Below the pieces are notes generated by a model, which saw nothing but the letters and a program-made list of their open reading frames with translations, ran no database searches and was not told the origin of the DNA. Shown one piece after another: positions 30,829-42,452 of a DNA stretch of 64,000 nucleotides (its first letter is position 1; each line of letters starts with the position of its first letter). Source of the DNA: Melastoma dodecandrum (taxonomy: Eukaryota; Streptophyta; Magnoliopsida; Myrtales; Melastomataceae); NCBI GenBank assembly GCA_029817715.1, contig JARUPY010000158.1, positions 1 through 64,000 on the forward strand. The letters run 5' to 3'. The translations under genes and the position numbers were made by a program.

Positions 30829-32936
30829 ATGTATTCAGGGCCAAGGAAGACACTTCATGCTCAAGGAGAGCATCGGTCGACGGCTGCATGGGAAGCCGGA
30901 TATAATATGGTATGTCGATTTCTTTACTTTTAAATCATTATATATTTATACTTTGTTTACTAATTCATATTTTCTTTGCAGAACAATGTTCTGACATGCC
31001 GTCGGTTTGAAAAATTGCTAAAGGGACTTGCTAGCTATCCACGCATGGATGTTTAACTCCGTCAGGCAGGATTTTACGGAGTGACGAAGCTTCCATTTAT
31101 CTCTTTGGATTGCACATTGATCACTGCCTTAACGGAACGCTGGAGACCGGAGACGCACACCTTCCACATGGTGCACGGTGAGATGACCGTGACCCTACAG
31201 AATGTTGCTATTCAGTTAGGATTGCCTGTAGATGGTGATGCAGTTATAGGTGACACCTCGATATCGGCAGTCGAGGTATATCATTAGTTGTTAGGCCGTG
31301 TACCTACTGGAGAAAATATTAGGTCGGGCCAGATTAGACTAAGCTGGTTGGCCTAAAATTTTCTGAGATTCCGGTAGATGCCATTGAGGAGGTGGTTCAG
31401 ATGTACACGAGGGCGTACATCGTCCAGCTTATAGGTGGGATGTTGTTCACCATTAAGTCGGACAACTTAGTACACCTATTTTGGTTGCCACTATTAGCTG
31501 ATTTTGAGAGGACAGGACAGTATAGCTGGGGTAGTGCATGCCTAGCCTGGTTATATAAGAGCTTGTGTAAGGCGTCTCACCATAAGGCGTCACAGATCGA
31601 GGGCCCACTCATTTTACTACAGATTTGGGCGTGGGATAGATTCCCGCACGTAGCGCCTTTGAGACGTCGTACTCCTTTCGTAGAGGATATGCCTCTCAGT
31701 TATCGTTGGGCCGGAGCGAAGGATGTACGCACGGTGGCGACGCATGTGCTTGCATCGTACAGAGAGGCCTTCGACAGGCAAAGCAGTGATCAGGTAAACC
31801 TTACGATTGAATAAAGCAATTACATTTGATTGTATCATATCTCCCTTTAACATTATCATTGAAATATGCAGGTGATTTGGCATCCCTACCCCGAACATTT
31901 GATAGATATGCTTCCAGCTTACTGTCGGTCCGACGAGATGATTTGGAATGCCCGAGTACCACTTATATGCTTCTACATAGTGGAGTGGTACTTCTCAGAC
32001 AGAGTAATCCGTCAGTTCGGTGATCTGCAGCTGGTACCCGATCAGTGCGACACCAGCAAAGCCCTTCATCGCATTGATCTTCGGAGAAGAATATGAACAA
32101 CTGGAGGGAGATCCACCGATAGTTTCTGGATATCTGGGAAGATCGGCTCAACTATGTTGTGCCGCTGGAGTGGGATTCTCGAAAGAAATACTCCAAGTGG
32201 TACGCGAATCACACTCAGCAATATATTTCTCATACAGGATCCATGCTGGGTAAAATGGTAAGTACATTACTTCTTTCTATTCGATTTTCCTTGTTTAACA
32301 TATATTCATTTACATCGTTCTTATTGTGTGACAGCTGAAGAATTTTAGAAAGATAAAACTAAAATCCGACCAGTCGGAGCTCGTCTCTCTTGCCGACTCC
32401 ATGGAAATGCTCAGGGAGTACGGACCGGTTAGACTATATGGTCGAGCCGGCGGCTTGGAAGACCAACAAGCGTTTCAGTTCGTGCCGCCACATGATGGAC
32501 AACACTTCGAGGGCGATGAGGGACAGCCAATTGACGAGGAGGACATTCCACATGACGGACAGCCCTTCGATAGAGATGAGGACATGCCACCAGCATATGA
32601 CGTTCCCGTAGTTGACGAGGAGGGTCATGAAGTGCGGGAAGGGATGTTCATCTCGTAAATTTCTCACGTGGATGCCGAGTACTGCACGCCACACTTCGAG
32701 GTTGGGTCGAGTTCGACTTCGGGAGCTCCGACTAAAGGAGCGGGAATATTTGGGTAAGTTCAATATAATTTCGAAGTTTCGTTACAGTTAAACTCAACTA
32801 ATATAAGCTTTTCAGGTACGACCATTTCGAAGACCCATCTCAAGTTACGCAGCTGTACCCGGGCGACTCGTCGGAGCAGCGTCCCGTTCTCATCCCATAT
32901 GTGAGGAGGAGATCGAGGAGACGTAGAGGGAATTAG
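30829..32936 (+). pseudogene. PMD (MAIN/MAIL1-like) gene inside the MULE, decayed
   Basis: Exon 1 (30829-30909) starts MYSGPRKTLHAQGEH. An intron with GT and AG ends is 30910-30981. Exon 2 continues in frame with LTCRRFEKLLKGL, then an in-frame TAA at about 31054, then LRQAGFYGVTKLPFISLD and WRPETHTFHM. Another stop at 31285 and a frame change near 31370 follow before TRAYIVQLIGGMLF, FWLPLLADFERTGQYSWGSA and LQIWAWDRFP. A further intron is about 31794-31871. The C-terminal part (32340-32660) is acidic with HDGQ repeats. Host MAIN and MAIL1 proteins with this domain support gene silencing and genome stability; MULE-borne relatives are known. Stops make this copy inactive. Confidence 0.82.
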
Positions 32937-33109
32937 AATTGTGTTTGTATTTGTAAACCATTATGTACTTAGATGTTTGGATGTATTTCAGTGATGCTTT
33001 GGATATAAATCAGTGCATTTTTTTAGATGTGAAGTGTTTCCGATTGTTGAAACTAAGAATGTTTCGATCGAACAGGGACTGTTCCGAAAAGAAATTTGAC
33101 TCCAACATG

Positions 33110-33312
33110 GTCGGGCGGGGACGGGTTTTCAAAACCCGCCCCTTGTTATAGCAGGAGAGGGGCGGGTTCCCAAACCCCGCCCCTTTTGGGAACAAGGCAG
33201 GGGCGGGTTTGGGTGCCCCTTTTGGAAGTAAGAAGCCCCCCTCCTGCACTTGAAAATTTTTCCAAGTATGCGGAGTCCGCATATAGGGGCGGGTTTTGGA
33301 AACCCGCCCCCC
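33110..33312. repeat. Cluster of GC-rich short palindromes, right subterminal
   Basis: GGGCGGGGACGGGTTTTCAA and GGGGCGGGTTTTGGAAACCC and similar units mirror the left cluster at 27212-27500. They lie just inside the right inverted repeat. Confidence 0.8.
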
Positions 33313-33458
33313 GCATTTTACATTGAGGGCAGGTTCTCAAAACTCGTCCTCTTTGTTATTCCGGGGCGTTCCCTCGACGGGTTTTGCATAATTTATGAAA
33401 TTTTGACCGTTTTTTCGCGAATTTTTTTGGAAACTAACGGTTGATCCGTACAAACCTC

Positions 33459-33468
33459 ACAAAACAGA
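33459..33468. repeat. Target duplication, right copy (ACAAAACAGA)
   Basis: It is identical to 27092-27101. Perfect conservation suggests a fairly recent insertion, although the transposase is already broken. Confidence 0.88.
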
Positions 33469-34103
33469 TCAGTGCAGTCAACTTACAACACGATTCGGAG
33501 AAGAAGACTGAGAATCCCAAGGCAGGTGAAAAATCATTGTGATCCTCGATCGTGAACACTGAGATCCCAAGGATATTCCTCAGCATAAAGAGATGAGGCA
33601 ACACTACGGGAGGGCTTTACGATAAAAATCACTTTATAATTTATGTTCGGTTCGAAATACTGTTTGTTTAGTGATTTACTAAATTTATTACTAAAATATT
33701 TAGTAAATAATTACTAAAAGAATTAACAAAATCACTATGGGCGTAGTAATTTCTGCCACTTCCGACATTTTGTACATTAAGAAGTTTTAACTAAAACACC
33801 GGGTCGATTTCTAAATTATAATGTTTTACTAATAATTATGCTAAGAAATTATTCAGCGAACGGCCCGTTACTAAATTAAATTGGAGGCATGTAAAAATTG
33901 ATAGTACATTTTTACTAAAAATCGAAAAAATTTAATCGCAAACATACAAATACTTTTTAGCCGCTTCCGCTCACATCACACTTGCATACTCATTTATTTT
34001 CACGGATGGCCACATGAGCAAATTCTGAGGGGTTGAGTATGTTCCTTGTTAATCGATCCTACCAGGTCTGGCCACAATTTGAGGGATCTATGATGCATCT
34101 TAA
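33469..34103. other. AT-rich intergenic DNA right of the MULE
   Basis: I see no gene. TTTACTAAATTTATTACTAA-type runs dominate from about 33670. The first 130 bp could continue the sequence split by the MULE. Confidence 0.5.
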
Positions 34104-34540
34104 TTAAGGACAAAATTTTATGAGGTAGTTGAGGGAGTCGCGGCAGGTGAGGGTGCTGCGGTGGTCGTCTTGCGTGTAACTGTAGGCTTGTGGGCACTGC
34201 CCCTTGAATATCTTCGAATAGTTCGTGGGCGCGCAAGTTTGCGGCGAGCGATACGCACCCATGCAACAATACTGGGGTGAGCCGAATACGTTGCAGGCGC
34301 TCTTGCATGCGATCACGCACCCGTCCTGCCCCTTAACCGCCACAAGCTCGGGTGGGCACACTGCATTGATGTTCCCGGGGCAGCTTGTCCAATTCAATCG
34401 GACGCTTACTTCTGAGGAGGAGGATTGTAGAAAAGACGAGGAAGATGAATGCTTGGATTTCCACGGTGACGGGGGAAGGCTTTCTTCCCGTCCCTACCCA
34501 AAAGTACTGATGAAATAAACTCCCAGCATTAAACAATTCC
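34104..34540 (-). pseudogene. Thaumatin-like protein (PR-5 family) fragment
   Basis: The minus-strand piece 34104-34397 matches the C-terminal half of thaumatin-like proteins: CPGNINAVCPPEL, GCVIACKSAC, PQYCC, QCPQAYSY, and a final FCP followed by a stop. About eleven of the family's sixteen cysteines are present. Just upstream (to about 34480) another frame has a hydrophobic stretch, FIFLVFSTILLL, which could be the old signal peptide followed by a GTAAG-like donor. The N-terminal half with the REDDD cleft residues is missing, so this is a deleted copy. Intact relatives are secreted defence proteins. Confidence 0.82.
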
Positions 34541-34647
34541 ACTGGTTAAATAACATTTCCTTTGATTGGCCCTTATTTTGCGGTTCCAGCATTAAATAAT
34601 TCCACTGGTTAAATAACATTTCCTTTGATTGGCACTTATTTTGCGGG
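34523..34647. repeat. 63-bp tandem duplication
   Basis: Two nearly identical units start CCAGCATTAAACAATTCCAC (34523) and CCAGCATTAAATAATTCCAC (34586). They differ at only a few bases and lie upstream of the thaumatin-like fragment. Confidence 0.9.
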
Positions 34648-36939
34648 AAGGATTGCCATTTCCATCCTAAAATTTTGATAATATGAACCCTAAAATTATA
34701 TGCAATTATTAGACGATCTTATATATCAAATACGCTCACGGTCCTATCATTAATTAATATTTTCGAAATTTATTTCATAAATAAATGTCGATCCCCAAAT
34801 TACGGTTGCCTCAGTACAGGACAACAAGAACGGCGACACCTCGGCCAATGACGTACTACGGAGAATAACATCCAGACTTTTATTGAAAATCTCGTCGGTC
34901 CCCTCTCTCTCCAAATTGATTTGCTAAGCCGAAGGGTGTGACTCCACCCACCTTGTCTTCGTGGGACACCTCACCACACGGGCAAAGAACAGAACTTGTG
35001 TCAATTGTTGGTTACACTCCCCAAGTCGGTGATGCTGGACAAGAAATAAACCAATACACCAACAATTGTTCAAGGCAGCAAATCCTATGGGCAAGTAGAG
35101 GTTGATAAAATTATTTCTAACAAGGACCGTCGAACTAGCAACGAATTTCAAGAAATGAGAGAAAGGAAGAAGAACTCAATTCCCCAAAAAGATATATTAT
35201 CCGACACGGAGGAAGAGGAAATTTCGAATCACTCCATCGATAGCAAAAGGAGGGGGAGGCACTTTGTAAATCTCAAGACGAAACTTACGGGATAATTTTC
35301 CCTACTGTCAGACAAAAATCAAGAAGAGGAATGTCAATTCACCTCACGGCAGAAATAGGGAGTGTGACATTAACCGCCGCCTTTTTTGGTTCCCTTCTCC
35401 AAAGGATTATGGTGCAAAAGGTGGTACAAACAAACCAGCCGCATAGTCTTCTCACAGCCTTACGGGAGCAGCTTCTCAGCTGTAATAGCCTTTGGTTTTA
35501 CTCCTTTCGAGGTAACATTTGGGGATTCTGTTGCTCTAACCCTATACCTGCCAATTGCTCGAAGGCCATCTATGACCAACATCAGCAACAGAGTCGTCGA
35601 CAGCAAGCAGAACGCCCAATTCTCAGCCGAATAGTTTCCTCACTGCAACAAGAAAAATGATGGTGCCTCCACTCCCTGAAAAGAAACTCATGAAAAGAAC
35701 TCCTCTTCCCCTGAAAACCTCCAGGAGATCTCGCCCTCCGGCACCAAAGCTGTCAAATCGTCACCACCACCAAGGATGACAGACGGCCAACTCCGTTCCC
35801 CCACATGATCTCTCACCTCCGGCGACCGTCGACAACAATCAATTTCCCCCGTCACCACGCTGAGACCGAAGAGTTCAGCCACTCTCCAAGATCGGCAGCG
35901 GATTCCCTGAGCGAACCGTACCGGTTTGCAGCGGCCTCTCTATGGTGTGCTGGCAGCTCTACCTTAGCTCCATTAAACGGGGCTCTTCTTCAGCTTGCAC
36001 TCGCTCCCAGCAGTACCAAACGGCAATCACACCAGATTTGATTCCACACGGCAACAGTGAACGACCAGCTGCAATACCAGCATAAGATAATCGGCCGCAA
36101 ACCGGCTGCACCAACAAATTAACTATCATATGATCCAGATTATCAAAATTAACTAATATTTTCGAGATTTATTTCATAAATGAAATTAAAAAAAAAAATC
36201 TTTTGAAGTTTGTTTTTTCTCGAGCTTTGTGCTACGAGGTCATCTTTCAGTCGTGGTATATACATAACATTTTAATTTAATATTTATGCTATATTCTCGT
36301 TGAACGGGATGTTTATGTAAATTTCATTTTTATAAAGTATAATTAGAGAAGTAAGGAAAATATATAAAATAAAATATCTAACCTCCGCATGGACTTACAT
36401 TCTTATTGGTATTTCACATTTATGTAAGAAATCGAATTTAGGACACGAATAAATTGGAAAAACAAGAATAAATACTCCATTTTAAGATACATAGAAAAAA
36501 GTGCGAATGACAAAAAAGAAAAAGTGCGGTGATATGAGTATTTCTCTCCCTGACTTACCAAGAGCAGATAGAGCGTGTCTATTTGGTTAAGTGGGAGGAA
36601 CCTAACACCCATTAATATATAATGTATCGGGCTCTTACATCCCAGCCTTATGACAATGCACGGGCATTCACCACAAAATGTCTAAACCACATTAATAATA
36701 TTACATGATATGTGCAAAAGCACAACTATAACGATCACATGAACCTTAATAGGTTATCACACATTGTCTCTTATATAGTGACACAAACCGTTTAAATAAA
36801 TAAAAAATAGTAATTGATTATAGCCTCACATGATTTACACAATACTAGTACGATAAACCTAACTCGCAATCCAGTATGTCGCTCTAGATCAAAATACATT
36901 GAAGTCAAGCATCACTTTCTGAGGAATGTACAACAGGGT
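34648..36939. other. Intergenic DNA, no gene recognised
   Basis: Short frames occur near 35331-36040, but none has a recognisable domain. A related AT-rich segment, TAATATTTTCGARATTTATT, occurs at both about 34758 and 36152. The stretch between may be an unrecognised insertion. Confidence 0.5.
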
Positions 36940-38590
36940 TCTATAAGCGTAAAAAGGTTAATGGACAGAGGCTGAAACACTATTGGGGAGGAAACGTTGA
37001 AAGGACAGTTGTTGCGGCAACATTAAGAGACGCGTGATGGATATTAAGAGTCGAGACGTAGACTATAAACCAAGCGCTTCTTGGGAGGCAACCCAAGTTA
37101 TTTTCTTTTATTTGTTTTCATTTATTTTGTTTTATTAGGGGAAAAGATAGCGGGGGATGCAAGAGCAAGCAGCAAGATCGTGCAACTGCAGGTAAATCTC
37201 GTGTAGCAGCACCGATTGGACCTCTAAGGCACAGAAACTCTGTGCAGCTGCACCAAAATCTCGTGCAGCTGCACCACGCGGACCTAAAATTCACAGAAAC
37301 TCTGTGCAGCTGCACCAAAATCTCGTGCAGCTGCACCGCTGGGAACACAAAATGCACAGAAACTTTGTGTAGTTGCACGAAAATCTCGTGCAGCTGCACT
37401 GGAGATTAATTAAAAAAATAATAAAAAAAGAACACAAAATAAGAAAACGAAATCGGGCCTTTTGCTAGACATCCCTAATTGTTTTTCTTTCTTGTGACAG
37501 GGAAGAGCTATAGCCGCCACCTCCGTCGCCCTCCTGAGCCACAGTCTTACGACATAGTCTTACACCGAGGCAATCGGTAGCTACACATCGGTACTTCCCG
37601 GCCACCGACATATCCTGGTACTCCCGTTTCCTACTCGTCTTATCTTAAGCACCGAGGACGCTGCTCGAATTAGGTTTGGGGGTGTGGTGTGGTGTTGTTT
37701 GTTATTAATTGTTAGGGTGAGTCCTGTCTAGGCCTTATTTTTCATCTTTTGGGTCGTTTTTCCTCGACGTAACCTTAGGAAGTCGATGTGGAATGTCTGT
37801 TTTCAATGATGAGCATATGGGTTGCATTCTTCAAGTGTGGAAAGATGAAATTCTTTGCTTCGTTTAATTTTAAAAAGATCTCCCAGTAGGAAGTGTGCTT
37901 ATCAGCAACGGGTTACACCTCCTCAGAATGCATGGTGACTAGTGGTGAGTAGAGTAGCTTGAATTATCTCTTGAAACGATATCTTTGGGGATCTCGGCAA
38001 AAATAAAAAAAAGAAAGAAAAATTAGGTTGCTAAGGCTTTGAGTATCAATGTTCAGGTTTTAAAAAAAAGGAAGAATAAAAAAAAAGAGAGAAAGATATT
38101 ACCTGAATACGTGCTTGTGGTGTGAGTTTTCCGTGCTAGCTTGAGTGATTGATCCGAGGGGTGCTTTATCACCTAACGCCTTGGTTCAACTGAATCGGGA
38201 GTCATTGATCGAGAACTTGTTACATAAGCTTTAGCCGGAATCAGATGAACATTTAGAGTCGTGCAATCTGAAAAAGAAAAAGAAGAAAATAGAGAATAAA
38301 GTTGTTAAAAAGTCGGGAAACCTGAGATGAATGAATAGAGATGTTTGTGGTGATCTTTGCGAGTTACTGGTTAACATGAGCTATTTGGAGTGTACGCTTG
38401 TTAATGTTGAGTGTACAACCTGCTGGGACGAAGATATTGTGTTTTAAAGCATTTGATTGAGCATGTTCGGTAGTGAATGGAATCTAGATGCATGAGGAGG
38501 ATGCACCCATTTCTGAGAATGTTCTAAAAGATGCTTCTACGTTTGACGAACTTGGGGTGGTCGAGGAGAGTTTTTTTAATTTTTATTTTC
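36940..38590 (+). mobile_element. Athila-like Ty3/gypsy remnant
   Basis: Near 36950 a short frame reads KVNGQRLKHYW, like the end of pol in Athila elements. It is followed near 37070 by ACCAAGCGCTTCTTGGGAGG and CAACCCAAG, a characteristic non-coding stretch after pol in that lineage. Palindromic GTGCAGCTGCAC repeats follow. No gag, RT, env-like frame or LTR is recognisable here, so this is a fragment of the region downstream of pol. Confidence 0.6.
37170..37400. repeat. GTGCAGCTGCAC palindromic repeats
   Basis: About four units of 57-65 bp contain CTCGTGCAGCTGCACC and CACAGAAACTCTGTGCAGCTG, so each unit holds two copies or variants of the 12-bp palindrome. They lie within the Athila-like remnant. 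Confidence 0.85.
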
Positions 38591-38597
38591 CTTATCT

Positions 38598-38768
38598 TCC
38601 ATAATAATTAAAGAAGGAAACGTATCATTCTCCTTAAAGAATAAATATATATATAAAATAATACAAATAGATTTAACCGTAAATGTATTTAAATTTAATC
38701 AAATTTTAATTTACTCAAATAAAATATCAAATACTTATTTTATATCCTTTGTCTAATAAAGAAGAACC
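38598..38768. repeat. Direct repeat of part of the Copia LTR
   Basis: It matches 40347-40521 in the same orientation, starting TTCCATAATAATTAAAGAAG and ending AAGAACCGA. It could be a remnant of the partner 3' LTR, but its flanks do not match the LTR. Confidence 0.8.
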
Positions 38769-39846
38769 GAATAAATCCGTGTGACTTTCGGTATTTTCAC
38801 GTTGAGTCTAATAACTCTTAAACTCAACACTTGCCCCTCAAAAAGCTGACCTTAGCTGAGCTAAACAAGTCAACTAAATTGAGTTAAGTCGACCCATTAA
38901 TCATTTAGAATAAATTACAGTTGTTCTACCAGAAGCCCGCAGCTAAGCTGTACCGACTTAGGGGAAAAATCTGACTATTATAATAAACATTAATGGATGG
39001 CATTTATTTTAAAATATTTACTTAATATTTAGGGGATTTTGAATTGTATAATGTCTCACCTTCAAAGTATTTAATGGGACATAATATTCCCCTTCAGCCG
39101 ACCTTATTACAAAAATAATAATAATATTATTATTTCCATCTTTAAACATTCGAATTATTATTATCCGTGGGCTTTTAACTTGATGATTAAACAAAATCAT
39201 ATTTCTGAATTTAATTCCCTTTTGACCATATATCTATTCTCGGTTATTAATTTTAAAATCCTAAATTACAATATATTGAATAACTATTAAATTTAGAATT
39301 AAAAGCAACAGGACGTTACCCAATTCAATATACGTAGGATTTTAAAATTATTTATAATCTTCTGTAGGTTCTAAATCATATTTTGCCCACAAATTTGAAA
39401 ACCTCTCATAGATAATGTAAATTATTTACATAAATTAATTAGTAAATAGTTATAATTTGGTTTCCAAATTTTCTCTCTCAGGCCACCCCATAATTCCACT
39501 TTTGCCGAAGGTTATTATTATTCTTATTTTTTTTTTATTTTTTTTTCTTTTCGGGAAAGTTTACTCCTCGGGTCCTGGGGGTTGCTCATCCTCGGGGCAG
39601 TCTAACTATATTTAAAAAATTAAATAATTGCCTTTCCGACCATTGATTTTCAATTTGTTTCGTCTAAAATAATTATATATATAAATATAATCTTTTAGAT
39701 TAAAACAAAATCTCATCTTTGAGATTTTATAAGATTACCATAATTAGACGAAATATATTAAACGAAATCTCAAAATCTTTAAACAGATAATAATTTCGCT
39801 ATAATTTGGCAAAACTCAAATATAATATACGATTCAACTAAGACAA

Positions 39847-39859
39847 GGCTCTGATACCA
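39847..39859 (-). other. Primer-binding site of a Copia-like element
   Basis: The minus strand reads TGGTATCAGAGCC, complementary to tRNA-iMet, two bases from the LTR end TCTAACA. This arrangement is typical of plant Copia elements. Confidence 0.8.
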
Positions 39860-39861
39860 CT

Positions 39862-41466
39862 TGTTAGATTTTAGGGCGCAGCGGAAACAAAAATTAAACT
39901 TTTATGCCCAAAATAACAAGGATCTCATGGTAGGTATAATATTTAGATGAGAAATTAACCTTACCCGGAAGCGTACCTCGAAATTCCGGTAACCAAAACA
40001 GATACACGAAATCAAGAGTCCCACGCGTGACGCTTTCAGCGGTATTCACGCGCACGCGATCATGAATCTCTTGACGATCCCTTAGGTGCTAGCCTCTTGG
40101 TTCGCCAGAACAATATTTTATTTGGAAGCAAAAAATGTGAGAATCTCCCACGATCCTTTGGGTATCCCAACCTATCTTTCCCTTTTGGTTCTCTGACGGT
40201 CTGACTCCCACCCTCACGTCTTCTTTCATTTTATTTTTATTTTTAATGGAAAAACAGACAATTGCCATAACTTTGCCTCGATTGTTTGATACGTTTCTTT
40301 TTTTTTTCTTCCGGTTTTACTTAAACAAAAGTAACCACCGAGGAGTTTCCATAATAATTAAAGAAGGAAACGTATCATTCTCCTTTGAAGAATAAATACA
40401 TATATAAAATAATACAAGTAGATTTAATCGTAAATGTATTATTAAATTTAATCAAATTTTAATTTACTCAAATAAAATATCAAATACTTATTTTATATCC
40501 TTTATCTAATAAAAAAGAACCGACACGAACAATATTCGATCTTGGTCTGTTTATTTGCTTCCGATTCTAAAGTAATCAAAATATAATGTTCGTGTCGACG
40601 TGCTGTGTGTGCGACCGACCCTCTAGGTCCTATACACGAAGGTAGTGTAAATCCATACACAAACTAAGGTAACCATCTAGCAACAGTTTTTAGTCACTCA
40701 ACGTGTTAGGATAATGATTATAAATCATAAATTACTATGAACCGATTACTATGTAATTCAATCTCTTCATCTAACCGACATCCCAATTAATTCGGCGCAA
40801 AATACATCATCACCGAATTAATTGTTTTACTTGATTACCAAGATATAATAGACTCTCTTGAATGTAAAACATTCCTCCCATGGCCATGGATTTTAGAGTC
40901 ACTAATATCTCTATCAAGTGGCCTAGATGTCAACTCTCTAATCCAAGAGAGCGATGAATCCTATATTGACTCAACACTATTCTCTCTACGCTTTGTCACA
41001 CACCCAACAATCGTATTACTCACAATCCGGTTAAAGACTGCTTTTAACGACGTCAAAGTGCGCAAACTCCACGCATAGAATAAATGAAGGTCTCAAGTCA
41101 AAAGATCAGTTACACTCGTCCATAAAGAGGATTGACCAATGATGTTCAATATGTGGTATCCTCTTAATCGGGTCGTGTCCAGTATCCCTAATCTTAGGGT
41201 ACCCCTAAGTATAACTTGGATACACTATCCCTTGGTCTATCTTGACCTCAGCTATACTTAGCGATGATCTAGATGTCCATGTCCCCTCTAAACATCTATC
41301 CGATCACGGACTATTTCAGATTAATATACTCAATAATATGTGGAACTTTATCATTAATAATTTCACGTGCAGAAAAGTAAAATAATCAATGAAAAATACT
41401 CGCCTTTATTAATTATTTATCCACAAAGACATTAAAGTGCCTTGGCACATTCATGCACACACTAAT
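39862..41466 (-). repeat. Copia-like LTR (5' LTR, minus strand)
   Basis: The low-coordinate end is TGTTAGATTTTAGGGCGCAG next to the primer site. The other end is placed at about 41466, where GCACACACTAATA meets sequence shared with 22164 onward; the expected terminal AACA reads AATA. At about 1.6 kb it is long. No Copia gag or pol is found to its left, so only the LTR and the start of the internal region survive. Confidence 0.65.
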
Positions 41467-42452
41467 ATTTTCCCTCGTCATTTTCCCCCAACGAAGCTTG
41501 CTTGAGAAGCTTATTAAAATCCAAGGCGGTTTTTGTTCCGAAAACCCTAATGGTGATGTTAAAATGCTTGACAATGGAGTTTCTTGGGGTGATGCGCAAG
41601 GTAATAAGCCCAGTCAAGTTCAAAATGGATCCATAAATATTTGTTATAAAGAAGACGAGATTGCTTGGAATTATTAGGTCACTTCAGTCCTTGAGTTCTT
41701 CAGCTTTTATGGTTCCAACTCTGATGGAGTTGCGAAAACTTCTGGATAGGTCGTCTTCATTGTTAAGAATCTCCGTTCCATAACCATACGTGAGATTTTC
41801 ACCTCATGCCAACGTCGACAATAGGCCGTATAGCCCGTAGAGTGCTTAGTCCAATGGCTTGGCGTAACGCCGCCGATCCCTGTGTTCTCATTCTTACCAC
41901 CACAGAATCCTGCGCAGAGCACATGTTCAACTCCTCAGTGACTCTGAAGATATTTGGCCTGCTATCCGGCGACTCGCTGGTATAGTCCAAACGCTATCTT
42001 CCCCAGTCTCGAAGTCTCTGTCTCATCCAAATGTCCCTTCAGAGCACCGTCGATGAAGCTTCCATGGATGCCTGACTCGACTGAGGATCGCATTGACCTG
42101 GGTAACCTCCGCTTTCCTGAAAGGATTTGGAGAACGACCACCCCGACTGCGTAGATGTCGCTTTTTTCCGTGAACCGGCCAGTGGTGATGTACTCTGGGG
42201 GGAGGTAACCCATTACCTCGCTGACCTTGAGGGCCGAGAAGATGACTTCGTACTCTTGGAGTTTCTTCAATCAGGTATTCAACTTCCGACTAAATGGTGA
42301 TGATTTAGGGGTCAACGATCAAACTTTCTACTATTTTAAGTTGCAAATATCATCATTATAAATATGTTATTATGAATTCTAATTTTTAGTTCACATGTCA
42401 AAATCCTTGACGTACGCGGATAAAATTATTACCCGAACCCGATTACGTTAGT
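41467..42452. repeat. Copy of the foldback end with a 740-bp insert
   Basis: 41470-41526 and 42271-42610 match 22170-22590 in direct orientation, for example GAGAAGCTTATTAAAATCCA. Between them, 41527-42268 is extra sequence with part of a receptor kinase. The 22-kb copy has only about 17 bp there. Confidence 0.75.
41962..42270 (-). pseudogene. Receptor-like kinase fragment (C-lobe)
   Basis: About 100 codons read GYLPPEYITTGRFTEKSDIY and AVGVVVLQILSGKR. These are kinase subdomains VIII-IX (usually APEY, here PPEY) of an LRR receptor-kinase type, followed by subdomain X-like sequence. No ATP-binding lobe, HRD or DFG motif is present. The fragment ends exactly at the border with the repeated foldback sequence, as expected for a captured gene piece. 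Confidence 0.75.

Larger units (their letters stand above)
27102..33458. mobile_element. Complete Mutator-like element (MULE) with transposase and PMD gene
   Basis: The ends form terminal inverted repeats of roughly 160 bp (27102-27262 and 33296-33458) starting GAGGTTTGTACGGAT and sharing AAAAAAATTCGCGAAAAA and TTTCATAAATTATGCAAAAC. They are flanked by an identical 10-bp direct repeat, ACAAAACAGA, at 27092-27101 and 33459-33468. Mutator-type transposases usually make 9-bp (8-11) duplications, so this fits. Inside are a decayed transposase and a separate PMD gene, both on the plus strand. Length is 6357 bp. Confidence 0.92.

Noticed and set aside
34225..34518. Plus-strand frame over the thaumatin-like fragment
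   Set aside because: The minus strand reads clear thaumatin-like motifs with conserved cysteines; the plus frame is a shadow.
35331..35660. 109-codon frame in the intergenic region after the thaumatin-like fragment
   Set aside because: No domain or signal peptide, low-complexity Gln-rich end, and a competing frame overlaps it.
37170..37400. Possible CRISPR-like array from regularly spaced repeats
   Set aside because: Spacers are not unique, the repeats are palindromic tandem units, and the context is a plant retrotransposon remnant.
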